Below are positions 7,182 to 16,291 of a stretch of 64,000 bases of DNA, in pieces (the stretch's first letter is position 1; every line of letters starts with the position of its first letter). Made by a program: the position numbers and the translations under genes. A model generated the notes under the pieces. That model was not told where the DNA came from and made no database searches. It worked only from the letters and a program-made list of their open reading frames with translations. The stretch spans positions 1 through 64,000 of the forward strand of contig JALHMR010000026.1 of the NCBI GenBank assembly GCA_022843945.1, given 5' to 3'. This DNA is from Rhodospirillaceae bacterium (GTDB taxonomy: Bacteria; Pseudomonadota; Alphaproteobacteria; CACIAM-22H2).

Positions 7182-10100
7182 TCATGGAACGTTGTGTCCC
7201 GCTCTCCGATTTGTCAGGAGGATCGTGTTGGAGGCTGCGCCGGCAACGCGTGAGTAGCCGGCAGTGGGCCTTGGCGGGTCGAGGCAGGGCAGGATCCAGG
7301 CGTACCACGGGCGCGATGGCTTCGGCCGTTCAAGGCCGGCGATCGAGGCCGCGTAGAAAGCCGCCCGGTTGGCGCGCGGTGCACCGCCATACGACGGGTC
7401 GAACAGGACATTCGCCCCGGTATCGAGGACGATATAGTGATTTCGAAATGCCGGGGGCGGGCGCTGGTTGTTCTGGCCCACCACGCCGGGCCCCCAGGTC
7501 GCAGTACCGTTGTTGCCGGGACCGTTAGCGTCCAGGTCGTGCGTATACGCCGCTGCCGCGGCTGGCGGCGGGGCGTGGAATGTCCAGTTGTTGACCAGGA
7601 AGCCCCCAGCCCCGGCGACGTTGGCCCTGACTTCGACGAGATCCAGTGTCCTCACGCCGTGCAGGGCGGCCATGGCCACGAATATCTCCGCCAGGGCAAG
7701 GCAGCTTCCGTTGCTTCGGGTGTGCAGAAACATATTGCGCACGCTCTGGCCGGGATTGCTGCCGGGATTCGGATAGCGCGGGTTCCAATAGCCAAGGAGC
7801 GGATGGGCAGCGTAGCGTTTGCGCCGCAGGTTGTTGTTGACCCCTGTGCCCGCGTGGGGTGCTGCGAACGCGGCAAACAGCGCCGCCGGGAGATTGGCGG
7901 GATTGGCGACGCCATTGGCGTGGAAGCACGAGATCGCCAGCGATGTGAAATATGTCGGGTTGGCGCACTCGGCGGCTCCAAAGAGCCTGTAAGTTGTCGG
8001 ATCGCCCAATGTCACGTAGAGCATGTGCGAGGTGGCGTCGAACAGGATCCAGTTGCCGGCGCCGATACGCATCTCCCACAGCATGTAGAGCGGATCGGCG
8101 TAGACGACTTCAGCGGGCAAGGTGATGTTGCTCGCCTGGTTGGCGAGGACAAGGGGCGGCGGCGCGTGCTGGATGACAGTCTGGTTGGGCCATGACCAGC
8201 TGAGCGGCGCCAGGGCGCCATTGGCGCGCTGCACGAAGGCGGTGGCGCGGACCTCGATATTGTTCGTGTTGGCATTGGGCGGATTGGCGATGCCGATCGT
8301 CGGATTCTGATCGACATTGGTGCCTCGCGAATAAGTCAGCGGCGCCTGCAGCGCGTGGGCGGTGCCGCGCACCCATTGCCGGGCAAAGGCCACGCCGACA
8401 TGCGTCGGCTCGTCCCGTCGTACGGCAAGGCCGCGGATGGCCCCGCCGCCGCGAGGGACGATGAGGCCGCCGTCGAAGACGGTGCTGTCGACCCGCAGCT
8501 GCAGTCCGCTCGCCGGCCATGCCTGCACCTGGCTCACCGTGATCTGTCTTTGCAGGGCCGGGGCGTGGCCGACGCGGACCGATAGGGCGTAGTTCGCGGC
8601 CGCGTTCAGATTGATGTGCTGGACCTGGCCGACCCCGTTGGGGTTCTGCCATTGCACATGCGCCCAGGCCTGCGCATCGTTGGGTACGGTCGTCGCGGTG
8701 AGGGTGATCCGGTTGTTGTTGGGGATGCCGAACTGGCCGTCGATGGCATAGCTGTGATAGGCACCGGCTCCGTCGTCGAAGATGTAACCGGTCAGTGTTA
8801 CGGCGGTGAGCTGGGGCTGGCGCGTGACGCGCACCGTGGTGCGCGAGCCGCCGATGCCGTTGAGCTCGGCCCAATAGGAGTTGAAGACCCCGAAATTGTC
8901 GATCTGGGCGCGGGTGATGGCGATCGTGTTCACACCGGCGGCGCCCGTGCTCCAGGTCAGCAGCGCATGCTCGGTCGCGGTGTTGGGATTGGTGACGGCC
9001 CGTATGGTGTAGGTGGCGGCGGCTTGATACTCGACCTCGAAATCGCCGTTGTGCAGATCGACGATATTGGGGCCGACGAGCTCCAGGCGGGTGATGGTCG
9101 GGGCGACGATCACCACGAAATCGACGACGGGATTGATGGTCGCCTTGACGCGGACCGGATTGTCTGGCGTGGCGATACGGTTGCGCGGCACCAGCCGCCG
9201 GTCGTTGCGATCATCCCGCGGCGCCTGACCACCGTCCCATTGCAGGTGGGTGTAGGCCTCCGGGGTGTTGGGCGTCATGACGGCCCGAATCTCCACGGGC
9301 GGGCCGTCATCGCTGTAGGCCGCAATCCAGACCTGGCGGTCGGGCGTGCTGTCACGGCCCGCTTCGGCGTTGTCGACCTCGAAGCGGACCGTGGGCCGGA
9401 TAAGGAGATTGACTTCGAATCTCGTGCTGCCGAGCGACGCCGTGACCTTGATGCTCTCTCCGACCGGCGTGATCCGGTTTACCGGGACGACGTAGTCCGG
9501 CCCCGTCGCCTCACCGTTGTTCCAGGAAACCTGCCCGGCCGAGCTGTCCCGGTCCATCCGAGCGCGGATCGTCACCCGGGCGCCGAAGCGGTAGGTTGTC
9601 GTGTAGGTGTTTTCCGTGCCGTGAAGGTAGTCCGCGCCTTCGACGGTCAGGCCGAGCAGCTTGGGCTCGGAGGGGCCGCCGCCGTCCGGCAGCTGACGCA
9701 GCGCGATCTGGTACCAGTCCCCGGATTCTTTGCTGCGCAGCGTGATGCGGTTGGTGAGCACCACTACGTCGGTATTGAACGGGCCCGGGGCCACGCCGCC
9801 GTAGTAGTTCTTGACGATGAAACTGCCCCAGCCGCCTTGCGGCGGCAGGACCGGGCCTATCCGGTTGCGCGCTTCGGCCACGCGCAGCACGGCGACCTCG
9901 GCGAGCGTACCCTCCACCAGATTGAGGTCATTGATGTTTCTGTTGATGTCGGCGGCCAGCGCGTCCAGGCCGCTTTCACTGGCTTCGAGATAGATGACGG
10001 TGAAAGGGTCGTAGCTCACATCCTGGAGATTGACGACCTTGGCCGGCGACAGGCCGTAGCGTGACGCGACTTCGGGATCGACCAGGTCGATGCCCGTCGA

Positions 10101-10304
10101 ATCCTGGAACAGCTGGTAGGCGGCGGGCAGGGCGTCGCTGCCGGCTTTGCCGCCGATCAGCACCCATTGCCCGGCATGGTGGGGAATTTTCCCGGGCGCC
10201 CTTTTGCGCTGCACCCAGGCCTGGATGAAGCGGTTTTTCGCCGTGAGAACATTCGTCCCCGGGCCGCTGCCTGCATAGGCAACGAGCAGATAGGAAACCG
10301 GCAT
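7182..10304 (-). CDS. Large Nudix-like / Ig-repeat / transglutaminase-like protein
   Basis: 1040 residues. N terminus (about 1-150): Nudix-like, with WVLIGGKAGSDALPAAYQLF then QDSTGI at 47-72 lying where a Nudix box would be, but the metal-binding REL-x-EE is replaced by QLF-x-DS, so hydrolase activity is doubtful. Middle (about 200-650): at least three Ig-like repeats, each with an IRAVTNPNTATEHALLTW-type core (also VMTPNTPEAYTHLQWDGG and TTVPNDAQAWAHVQWQ). C terminus: a transglutaminase-like triad, Cys in NGSCLALAEIFVAMAALHG (~868), His in FRNHYIVLD (~955) and Asp shortly after. No signal peptide. First gene of the minus-strand run in the reb locus. It may be an R-body-borne effector or a crosslinking enzyme; both are inference. 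Confidence 0.7.
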   Translation of the reverse strand: MPVSYLLVAYAGSGPGTNVLTAKNRFIQAWVQRKRAPGKIPHHAGQWVLIGGKAGSDALPAAYQLFQDSTGIDLVDPEVASRYGLSPAKVVNLQDVSYDPFTVIYLEASESGLDALAADINRNINDLNLVEGTLAEVAVLRVAEARNRIGPVLPPQGGWGSFIVKNYYGGVAPGPFNTDVVVLTNRITLRSKESGDWYQIALRQLPDGGGPSEPKLLGLTVEGADYLHGTENTYTTTYRFGARVTIRARMDRDSSAGQVSWNNGEATGPDYVVPVNRITPVGESIKVTASLGSTRFEVNLLIRPTVRFEVDNAEAGRDSTPDRQVWIAAYSDDGPPVEIRAVMTPNTPEAYTHLQWDGGQAPRDDRNDRRLVPRNRIATPDNPVRVKATINPVVDFVVIVAPTITRLELVGPNIVDLHNGDFEVEYQAAATYTIRAVTNPNTATEHALLTWSTGAAGVNTIAITRAQIDNFGVFNSYWAELNGIGGSRTTVRVTRQPQLTAVTLTGYIFDDGAGAYHSYAIDGQFGIPNNNRITLTATTVPNDAQAWAHVQWQNPNGVGQVQHINLNAAANYALSVRVGHAPALQRQITVSQVQAWPASGLQLRVDSTVFDGGLIVPRGGGAIRGLAVRRDEPTHVGVAFARQWVRGTAHALQAPLTYSRGTNVDQNPTIGIANPPNANTNNIEVRATAFVQRANGALAPLSWSWPNQTVIQHAPPPLVLANQASNITLPAEVVYADPLYMLWEMRIGAGNWILFDATSHMLYVTLGDPTTYRLFGAAECANPTYFTSLAISCFHANGVANPANLPAALFAAFAAPHAGTGVNNNLRRKRYAAHPLLGYWNPRYPNPGSNPGQSVRNMFLHTRSNGSCLALAEIFVAMAALHGVRTLDLVEVRANVAGAGGFLVNNWTFHAPPPAAAAAYTHDLDANGPGNNGTATWGPGVVGQNNQRPPPAFRNHYIVLDTGANVLFDPSYGGAPRANRAAFYAASIAGLERPKPSRPWYAWILPCLDPPRPTAGYSRVAGAASNTILLTNRRAGHNVP

Positions 10305-10464
10305 CGCGCGGTCCTCGAAGAGAGCGAGCGTTGCCTGAGAGACGTACGAACCGGCTGCTTTGTGAATACGAGCTGGATGCTCGTGGTCGGACGCGGGATT
10401 TGCCGGTCAGCCGTTCCCGCATCCAGACGACGACGGCTCGCGACGGCGGCCGCGAGGGGCCCTG

Positions 10465-11574
10465 TCAGCGCCCGCCGTAGCCCGGATCGTCGAGATTGAG
10501 GAGCGGGAAGGCGCTGTGCACGCGCGGCTCGGCGACCGACGGCGCGCCCTTGTACAGGTAGCTCTTGTCGAGTTGGTCGTAGCTGGTGACGCCCAGCAGG
10601 CCCATGGCGCTGCGCACCTCCTCCTCGAGGAGGGTCAGCAGCCGGACGACGCCGGCCTGTCCGGCCGCGGCGAGCGCATAGCAATAGAGCCGGCCGATGC
10701 CGACCCCGTCGGCGCCCAGCGCCATGGCCTTGACGATATCGGTGCCGCGGCTGATGCCGCCATCGACGATCACCGTGGCCTTGCCCGCCACCACGTCGAG
10801 CACCTCGCTCAGCACATCGAGGGAGCCGCGGCCGTGATCGAGCTGCCGCCCGCCGTGATTGGAGACATAGATCACGTCGACGCCGTGCTCGATCGCCAGG
10901 CGGGCGTCCTCCGCCGTGCCGATGCCTTTGAGCGTGAAGGGGATCTTGTACTTCTTCTTGAAGTGCTCGACGTCTTTCCAGCTGTACGAGGCCTGGTAGA
11001 CCTGTTCCATGCCGCTGACCGCGGCGCGCCAGGGCTTGACGAAGCGCTTGGCGATGTCACGCTCACGGCGGCTGTAGACCGCGGTGTCGACGGTCACGGC
11101 GAAGCCGTTGTAGCCGGCCGCGATGGCGCGATCGATGCGGGCATCGACCCAGGCCTGATCGCCGCGCACATAGAGCTGGTAGATATGGGTGCCGCCGGGG
11201 GCTTCGCTGATCTGCTCCATGTCCATCTTGGTGACCGAGCTCAGCATTACCGGCACGCCGAACTCCGCCGCGGCCTTGGCGACCGTGCGCCCGCCCAGGG
11301 GATCGAAGGATTCGAGCGATCCGACCGGGGCCAGGATCACCGGCAGGCGCCGCTTCTTGCCCAGAAACATCGCGCCGCTGTCGATCTTGGAAACGTCGCG
11401 CAGGACGCGCGGGCGCAGGGCGAGCGAGTCGAGCGCCAGGCGGTTGCGCCGCATCGTGGTCTCGGTCTCGGTCGCGCCGACCAGGTAGTCCCAGACCATG
11501 GGGGTCAGCTTCATCTTCGCTGCCTTGACGAATTCGTGCAGCGTCAGGAAACCGGTATCGAGTTCGCTCGTCAT
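10465..11574 (-). CDS. FMN-dependent 2-hydroxyacid dehydrogenase/oxidase
   Basis: 369 residues, a full-length TIM barrel of the lactate dehydrogenase/glycolate oxidase family that oxidises L-2-hydroxyacids using FMN. Visible marks: the N-terminal LTPMVWDYLVGATETETT (normally YY-x-GGA-x-E-x-T), PVILAPVGS, the active-site SNHGGRQLDHG with catalytic His and Arg, and VIVDGGISRGTDIVKAMALG plus GADGVGIGR for phosphate binding. The N-terminal GGA is altered to VGA. It is the last gene of the liv transporter operon, 20 bases after the LVIVD gene, so its substrate may be what the transporter imports. Substrate unknown. Confidence 0.9.
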   Translation of the reverse strand: MTSELDTGFLTLHEFVKAAKMKLTPMVWDYLVGATETETTMRRNRLALDSLALRPRVLRDVSKIDSGAMFLGKKRRLPVILAPVGSLESFDPLGGRTVAKAAAEFGVPVMLSSVTKMDMEQISEAPGGTHIYQLYVRGDQAWVDARIDRAIAAGYNGFAVTVDTAVYSRRERDIAKRFVKPWRAAVSGMEQVYQASYSWKDVEHFKKKYKIPFTLKGIGTAEDARLAIEHGVDVIYVSNHGGRQLDHGRGSLDVLSEVLDVVAGKATVIVDGGISRGTDIVKAMALGADGVGIGRLYCYALAAAGQAGVVRLLTLLEEEVRSAMGLLGVTSYDQLDKSYLYKGAPSVAEPRVHSAFPLLNLDDPGYGGR

Positions 11575-11593
11575 GTGAAGTCTCGCTTGTTAC

Positions 11594-12826
11594 TTAAAGG
11601 CCTTCGAACTGCAGGATGTTCAGCCCGGCATTGGGGTCGGTCAGGTACATGAGACCGTTCTTGTCGACAAAGCAATCGCAGGACTGGATGACCTGCGGCC
11701 GGTTGGGGCGCGGGTCCATCATCTTGGTCGGGTTCGCCGGCACGTAGTAGGCGATCTCCTTGGGCCGGAACTGGTCCTTGATGTCGTACACCCGCACGCC
11801 GGCATTGTAGTAGGTGGCGAAGATGATCTCTTCGCTCTGGAACGAGCCGGGCCGGTTCTCGTGCAGATTGTGCGGGCCGAAGGCGCCGCCCTTGGCGCAG
11901 TAATCGGCCTCGGCGGGCTGCGGGAAGGTGGCGATGCTCACGGGATTGCCGGGCTCGCGGATGTCGAACATCCAGATGTAGCGAATGCCTTCGCTGCAGT
12001 CGAGGAAGGTCGGCTCGTCGCCAAGGACCAGGAGATTACGACCGGGCAGCGGCAGGGGCGAATGGGTGCCGCCGCCAAACGGCGGGTCGAAATTGCGGTA
12101 GGCCAGCATCCTGGGCTTGGTCGGGTCGGCCACGTCCATGACGCTGAGGCCGCCATCGCGCCAGGCCGTATACATCGTGTTGTTGGGGCCGGGCAGGGCG
12201 TGATGCATGGCAAAGCGCCGGCCCTGCTTCCAGGTGGGTGTCTCACCGCCGGCCTTCCACATGCCGGGCAGCCAGAACTTTCCGACCACCTCCGGCTTGC
12301 GCGGATTGGACATGTCGATGGTGGCGAAGATGTGGTCGGTGAAGTCGGCGAAATGGATCGAGGCGTAGGCGTAGCGTCCGCCCGTGTACCAGATGCGCTG
12401 GGGGCCGAGCCCATCGGTCGGCATGAAGCCGATTTCCGTCGGCTTCTCGGGCTTGGAGATGTCGAACACCCTTATGCCGGCAGTGAAGCGCTTCTGCTGA
12501 TCCTTGATCTTGTCGGCCGGCGAGCCGCCGAAATACGACTTCTCGTTCTGGAATTCCTGCATGGTCCAGACGCTCGGCGCGTTGACCGCGATCAGTAGGT
12601 CCTCGTGAACCTGCAGGTGGAAGGCGCGCGTGCCGGGGGGGCAGGGATTGAAATCGACGACCTTGGGGTTCCTGGGGTCGCGCACATCAACGGTGGTGAT
12701 GCCGTTGCTGAAGCCGTTGCCGATATAGGCGAAGCCCCGGTGCACCATCACCTGCACGCCGTCGCTGCGGCCGGCGAGATCCGAATGGCCGACGAACTTG
12801 ATACCCTTCGCTGCGACGGGTTTCAT
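11594..12826 (-). CDS. LVIVD-repeat beta-propeller protein
   Basis: 410 residues built from repeated strands of the LVIVD type: GITTVDVRDPRNPKVVDF, GIRVFDISKPEKPTEIGF, FATIDMSNPRKPEVVGKF, GLSVMDVADPTKPRMLAY and GVRVYDIKDQFRPKEIAYY. Each reads x-V-D-[IV]-x-x-P-x-x-P, giving a probable seven-bladed propeller. No signal peptide is visible, so a cytoplasmic location is likely. Function in this family is poorly known. It sits between livF and the hydroxyacid dehydrogenase, which suggests a role with the imported or oxidised substrate. Confidence 0.85.
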   Translation of the reverse strand: MKPVAAKGIKFVGHSDLAGRSDGVQVMVHRGFAYIGNGFSNGITTVDVRDPRNPKVVDFNPCPPGTRAFHLQVHEDLLIAVNAPSVWTMQEFQNEKSYFGGSPADKIKDQQKRFTAGIRVFDISKPEKPTEIGFMPTDGLGPQRIWYTGGRYAYASIHFADFTDHIFATIDMSNPRKPEVVGKFWLPGMWKAGGETPTWKQGRRFAMHHALPGPNNTMYTAWRDGGLSVMDVADPTKPRMLAYRNFDPPFGGGTHSPLPLPGRNLLVLGDEPTFLDCSEGIRYIWMFDIREPGNPVSIATFPQPAEADYCAKGGAFGPHNLHENRPGSFQSEEIIFATYYNAGVRVYDIKDQFRPKEIAYYVPANPTKMMDPRPNRPQVIQSCDCFVDKNGLMYLTDPNAGLNILQFEGL

Positions 12827-12873
12827 CTCAGTCTCTCCTTGACGCCAAGTCTGTGTGCCATTGAGGGGTTGGG

Positions 12874-13614
12874 CTAGGCCGGGGCAGGCTCCAGCCCGCC
12901 GCCGAGGAAGAGCTGCGCGATGCGCGGATCGGCGAGGATCTTCTCGGCGCGGTCCTGGATGCGGGTGCGGCCGAGCTCCAGCACCACCCCGTAATCCGAG
13001 TTCTCCAGGGCCCGCTTGGCGTTCTGCTCGATCATCAGCACGGTGATGCCGCGGCTGCGCATGTCGCGCAGCAGGTCGAAGAGCTCCCCGACCAGGATCG
13101 GCGACAGCCCGATCGAGGGCTCGTCGATCAGCATCAGCTTGGGATCGAGCATCAGCCCGCGGGCGATCTCCAGCATCTTCTGCTCGCCGCCCGAGAGCGT
13201 CGAGGCCTGTTGGCCGGCCTTCTTGCGCAGCACCGGAAAACGGTCCATCGCCGCCTCCATGCGCTGCTTGAGGGGGAAGTCCGGAGGGGCTGCCGCGGCG
13301 CCCAGCTCGAGGTTGTGCGCCACCGACAGCTCGGAAAAGATATTGCGCCCCTGCGGCACGTAGCAGATGCCGTCGGCGATCAACTGGCGTGGCGGCCGGT
13401 TGGTGATCTCCTGGCCGTCGAAGAGGATGCGCCCGGCCTTCACCGCCAGGATGCCGAACACGGCCTTGAAGGCCGTCGACTTGCCGGCGCCGTTCGGCCC
13501 GATGACCGTGGTGATGGCGCCGCGCCGCACGCCGAAGGACAGCCCGTTGAGGATCGTCTGCTTGCCGTAGCCCCCGACGACGTCCTCGAGCGTCAGGATG
13601 TCGTCAGTGGCCAA
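12874..13614 (-). CDS. livF: Branched-chain amino acid type ABC transporter ATPase
   Basis: 246 residues with a LivF layout: Walker A GPNGAGKST, Q-loop region CYVPQGRNIFSELSVAHNLE, signature LSGGEQKMLEIARGL, Walker B LMLIDEPSIGLSP and the switch His replaced by MIEQNAKRAL, the usual LivF variant. It is the second ATPase of a HAAT-family importer and overlaps livG by 11 bases. Members of this family import leucine, other amino acids, urea or amides; with a hydroxyacid dehydrogenase in the same operon, an organic acid is also possible. Confidence 0.93.
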   Translation of the reverse strand: MATDDILTLEDVVGGYGKQTILNGLSFGVRRGAITTVIGPNGAGKSTAFKAVFGILAVKAGRILFDGQEITNRPPRQLIADGICYVPQGRNIFSELSVAHNLELGAAAAPPDFPLKQRMEAAMDRFPVLRKKAGQQASTLSGGEQKMLEIARGLMLDPKLMLIDEPSIGLSPILVGELFDLLRDMRSRGITVLMIEQNAKRALENSDYGVVLELGRTRIQDRAEKILADPRIAQLFLGGGLEPAPA

Positions 13615-14347
13615 GATAGGCCTCGATCACTTTCGGATTGCGGCGGACATCGGCGGGATCGCCTTCGGCGATGATGCGGCCCTCCGCCAGCACGACGATG
13701 CGCGTGCACAGCGCCATGACGAATTCCATGTTGTGCTCGATGACCACGAAGGTCGCACCCTGCTCGGCGTTGATCGCCCGGAGCCGCTCGCGCAGGCTCT
13801 GCAGCATGGTCAGGTTGACACCGCCGGCCGGCTCGTCGAGCAGGACGAGGCGCGGCCCCGCCATGAAGGCCATCGCCGCATCGAGCAGCTTCTGCTGGCC
13901 GTAGCTCAGGCCGCCGGCTTTCTCGTCGGCCAGGTGCCCGAGGCGGAAGAACTCGATCATCTGGTTCGCCGCCCCGGTGAGGCCGGCGTCGCGCCGGCCG
14001 AACAGGCGGCTGAGCATCGTGCCCTGGTGCTCCTGGCCGGCGAGGATCAGGTTCTCGCGCACCGTCAGCTGCGGGAAGATCTGCAGGAGCTGAAACGTCC
14101 GGCTGACGCCGAGCCGGTTGAGGTCGCAGGGGCGGGTGCGGGTGACCGCCTTGCCGTGAAGGAAGACCTCGCCGGCGCTCGGCTGCAACTGGCCGAGGAT
14201 GCAGTTGAACAGCGTCGACTTGCCGCTGCCGTTCGGCCCGATGATGCCGAGGATCTCGCCGTCGTTGACGTTGAACGACACATCGTCGACGGCGACGATG
14301 CCGCCGAACGTCTTGCGCAGGTTGCGGACCTCGAGGACCGGCGTCAT
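13604..14347 (-). CDS. livG: Branched-chain amino acid type ABC transporter ATPase
   Basis: 247 residues. Walker A GPNGSGKSTLFNCI, signature LSYGQQKLLDAAMAFM, Walker B LVLLDEPAGGVN and H-loop VIEHNMEFVM are present, with the LivG-type C terminus (GRIIAEGDPADVRRNPKVIE, then AYLG). It works as a heterodimer with LivF on the permeases LivH/LivM. Start overlaps the livM stop by four bases. Slightly short of the usual ~255 residues, but complete. Confidence 0.93.
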   Translation of the reverse strand: MTPVLEVRNLRKTFGGIVAVDDVSFNVNDGEILGIIGPNGSGKSTLFNCILGQLQPSAGEVFLHGKAVTRTRPCDLNRLGVSRTFQLLQIFPQLTVRENLILAGQEHQGTMLSRLFGRRDAGLTGAANQMIEFFRLGHLADEKAGGLSYGQQKLLDAAMAFMAGPRLVLLDEPAGGVNLTMLQSLRERLRAINAEQGATFVVIEHNMEFVMALCTRIVVLAEGRIIAEGDPADVRRNPKVIEAYLGH

Positions 14348-15348
14348 CCGGCGGCCTTCTGCGGGGCGGCGCTATCCGGCAGCACCGGGTTCGGGCCCGA
14401 ATCGCTCTTCGCCTTGGGTGTGAGCAGCCGGTCGGCGAAGCCGAGCAGGCCGGTCGGGCAGAAGATCATCAGCAGCATGACCAGGGCCGCGTAGCCCATC
14501 AGGTAATAGCCCTGGGCGAAACGCAGCCATTCCGGCAGCAGTACGGCGACCACGGCACCGAGGAACGGCCCGAAGAAATAACCCGAGCCGCCGACGATAA
14601 CCATCAGCAGCAGGTTGAGGGAGAGCCCGAGCGCGAAGGGCGTGGGATCGATGAACTGCACGAGCGCGGCGTAGAGCGAGCCGGAGATGCCGCCCAGGCC
14701 GGCGCCCAACGCGAAGGCCATCAGGGTATAGCGGCGCGTGTCGACGCCGAGCGACAACGCGCGGATCGGATTCTCGCGCACGGCGATGAAGGCTCGTCCC
14801 CAGGGCGACTGGATCAGCGCCCAGGTCGCCGCCGAGATGAGCGCCAGGTGGGCCAGCAGGAAGTAGTAAAACGGGATGGGCTTGGCCATCGACCAGCCCA
14901 GAACCTCCGGGCGCGGGATGTTCATGATCCCGTAGATGCCGCGGGTCAGCCATTCCTCGTTGCGGAATATGAGGTAGACCAGCGTGTTGAAGGCGAGGGT
15001 GACGAAGGCGAGGTAGTGGTGCTGGACGCGCAGCGCCGGATAACCCAGCAGCCAGCCGACGATGAAACAGGACGTGCCGGCAAGCATGTAGGTCGACCAG
15101 AACGGCCAGCCCCGGGTGGTCAGATAGGCGGTGATGTAGGAGCCGATGCCGACGAAGGCGGCCTGCGCCAGCGAGACCTGTCCGGCGTAGCCCAGCGTCA
15201 GATTGAGGCCGATGGCAGCGATGGTCATCACCACCCAGGTGCTCAGGATAAAAACGCCATACGGCTTGAACAGGAACGGGGCCACGAGCAGGAACACGAC
15301 CGACAGGGCCATCGCCGCCACGGCCAGCGTCTTCTTGCTGACCATCAT
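14344..15348 (-). CDS. livM: Branched-chain amino acid type ABC transporter permease
   Basis: 334 residues with about nine or ten hydrophobic segments and the LivM family sequences LTLGYAGQVSLAQAAFVGIG near residue 50 and LRVQHHYLAFVTLAFNTLVY. The late segment VIVGGSGYFFGPFLGAVVAV is also typical. The C terminus carries a short hydrophilic tail. It overlaps livH by four bases, so translation is coupled. Confidence 0.93.
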   Translation of the reverse strand: MMVSKKTLAVAAMALSVVFLLVAPFLFKPYGVFILSTWVVMTIAAIGLNLTLGYAGQVSLAQAAFVGIGSYITAYLTTRGWPFWSTYMLAGTSCFIVGWLLGYPALRVQHHYLAFVTLAFNTLVYLIFRNEEWLTRGIYGIMNIPRPEVLGWSMAKPIPFYYFLLAHLALISAATWALIQSPWGRAFIAVRENPIRALSLGVDTRRYTLMAFALGAGLGGISGSLYAALVQFIDPTPFALGLSLNLLLMVIVGGSGYFFGPFLGAVVAVLLPEWLRFAQGYYLMGYAALVMLLMIFCPTGLLGFADRLLTPKAKSDSGPNPVLPDSAAPQKAAG

Positions 15349-16223
15349 ACGGTGCGCTCCTCGACCCGGCCGAGCAGCCCCTGCGGGCGGAACAGGATGA
15401 TGATGATCAGGAAGACCAGCGGCACGACCAGCCGGTACTGCGTCGAGATATAGACGGCGGTGAAGTTGTCGATGACCCCCAGCACCAGGCCGCCGACGAT
15501 GGCGCCACGCATCTGGTTGAAGCCGCCGATGATCGCGGCAATGAAGGCGTAGAGCCCGAGCAATTCACCGTTGGAGAACTTGGCCAGGTAGATCGGCGTG
15601 ATCAGCAGCGCGGCCAGCATGACCAGGGCGGCGTTGATCAGGAAGGTATAGAGGATCATGCGCTCGACCGGGATGCCGAGGATCCGGGCGACGCTGGGGT
15701 TCAGCGCCGTCGCCTGCATCTGCCGCCCGGTGCGGGTCCCGCTCAGGAAGAGCTGCAGCGCCACTACCGCGCCGATGGTGATGCCGAGGATGATGAGACT
15801 CTGGAGCGACAGCGCCGCGCCCAGGACCGTGACGTTGGTCGCCTCCGCCAGCGGCGGAAACGGCCAGGCATCGGCGCCATAGAATTCGCGCACCCCTTCC
15901 TTCATCAGGATCGCCAGCCCGATCGTGGCGATGACCAGCGGCAGGGTGCCGTGGTTTAGCATCGGATCGACCAGCAGCTTCTTGAACATGAAGCCGAGCG
16001 TGATCATCGACAGGATGAGCGCGGCGACGCACGCTAGCCAGAATGGCATGCCGAAGAAACTCATGCCGATCAGCACGAAGAACGCCGGCAGCATGACGAA
16101 CTCGCCCTGGGCGAAATTGATCGTCTGGGAGGTCTGCCAGAGCAGCGTGAAGCCGACCGCCGCAAGCGCGTAGATGCCGCCGGTGGCAAGCCCGGCAATC
16201 AGCAACTGGATAAAATCGGCCAT
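15345..16223 (-). CDS. livH: Branched-chain amino acid type ABC transporter permease
   Basis: 292 residues, about eight membrane segments. LivH hallmarks are GIYALAAVGFTLLWQTSQTI and NFAQGEFVMLPAFF at the N terminus, and GFNQMRGAIVGGLVLGVIDN near residue 240. It follows the binding protein by 68 bases. With LivM it forms the transmembrane channel of the importer. Confidence 0.93.
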   Translation of the reverse strand: MADFIQLLIAGLATGGIYALAAVGFTLLWQTSQTINFAQGEFVMLPAFFVLIGMSFFGMPFWLACVAALILSMITLGFMFKKLLVDPMLNHGTLPLVIATIGLAILMKEGVREFYGADAWPFPPLAEATNVTVLGAALSLQSLIILGITIGAVVALQLFLSGTRTGRQMQATALNPSVARILGIPVERMILYTFLINAALVMLAALLITPIYLAKFSNGELLGLYAFIAAIIGGFNQMRGAIVGGLVLGVIDNFTAVYISTQYRLVVPLVFLIIIILFRPQGLLGRVEERTV

Positions 16224-16291
16224 CGATTTGCTCTCGTCAGACGGCCGGCACTCTCGTGCCGGCCGTCCCGAGTTTCGTCAAAGATTGAGTG

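Noticed and set aside
8616-10064. 482-codon plus-strand frame opposite the 1040-residue gene
   Set aside because: Composition is Gly/Arg/Asp/Val-rich without motifs; the minus-strand product has clear domains.
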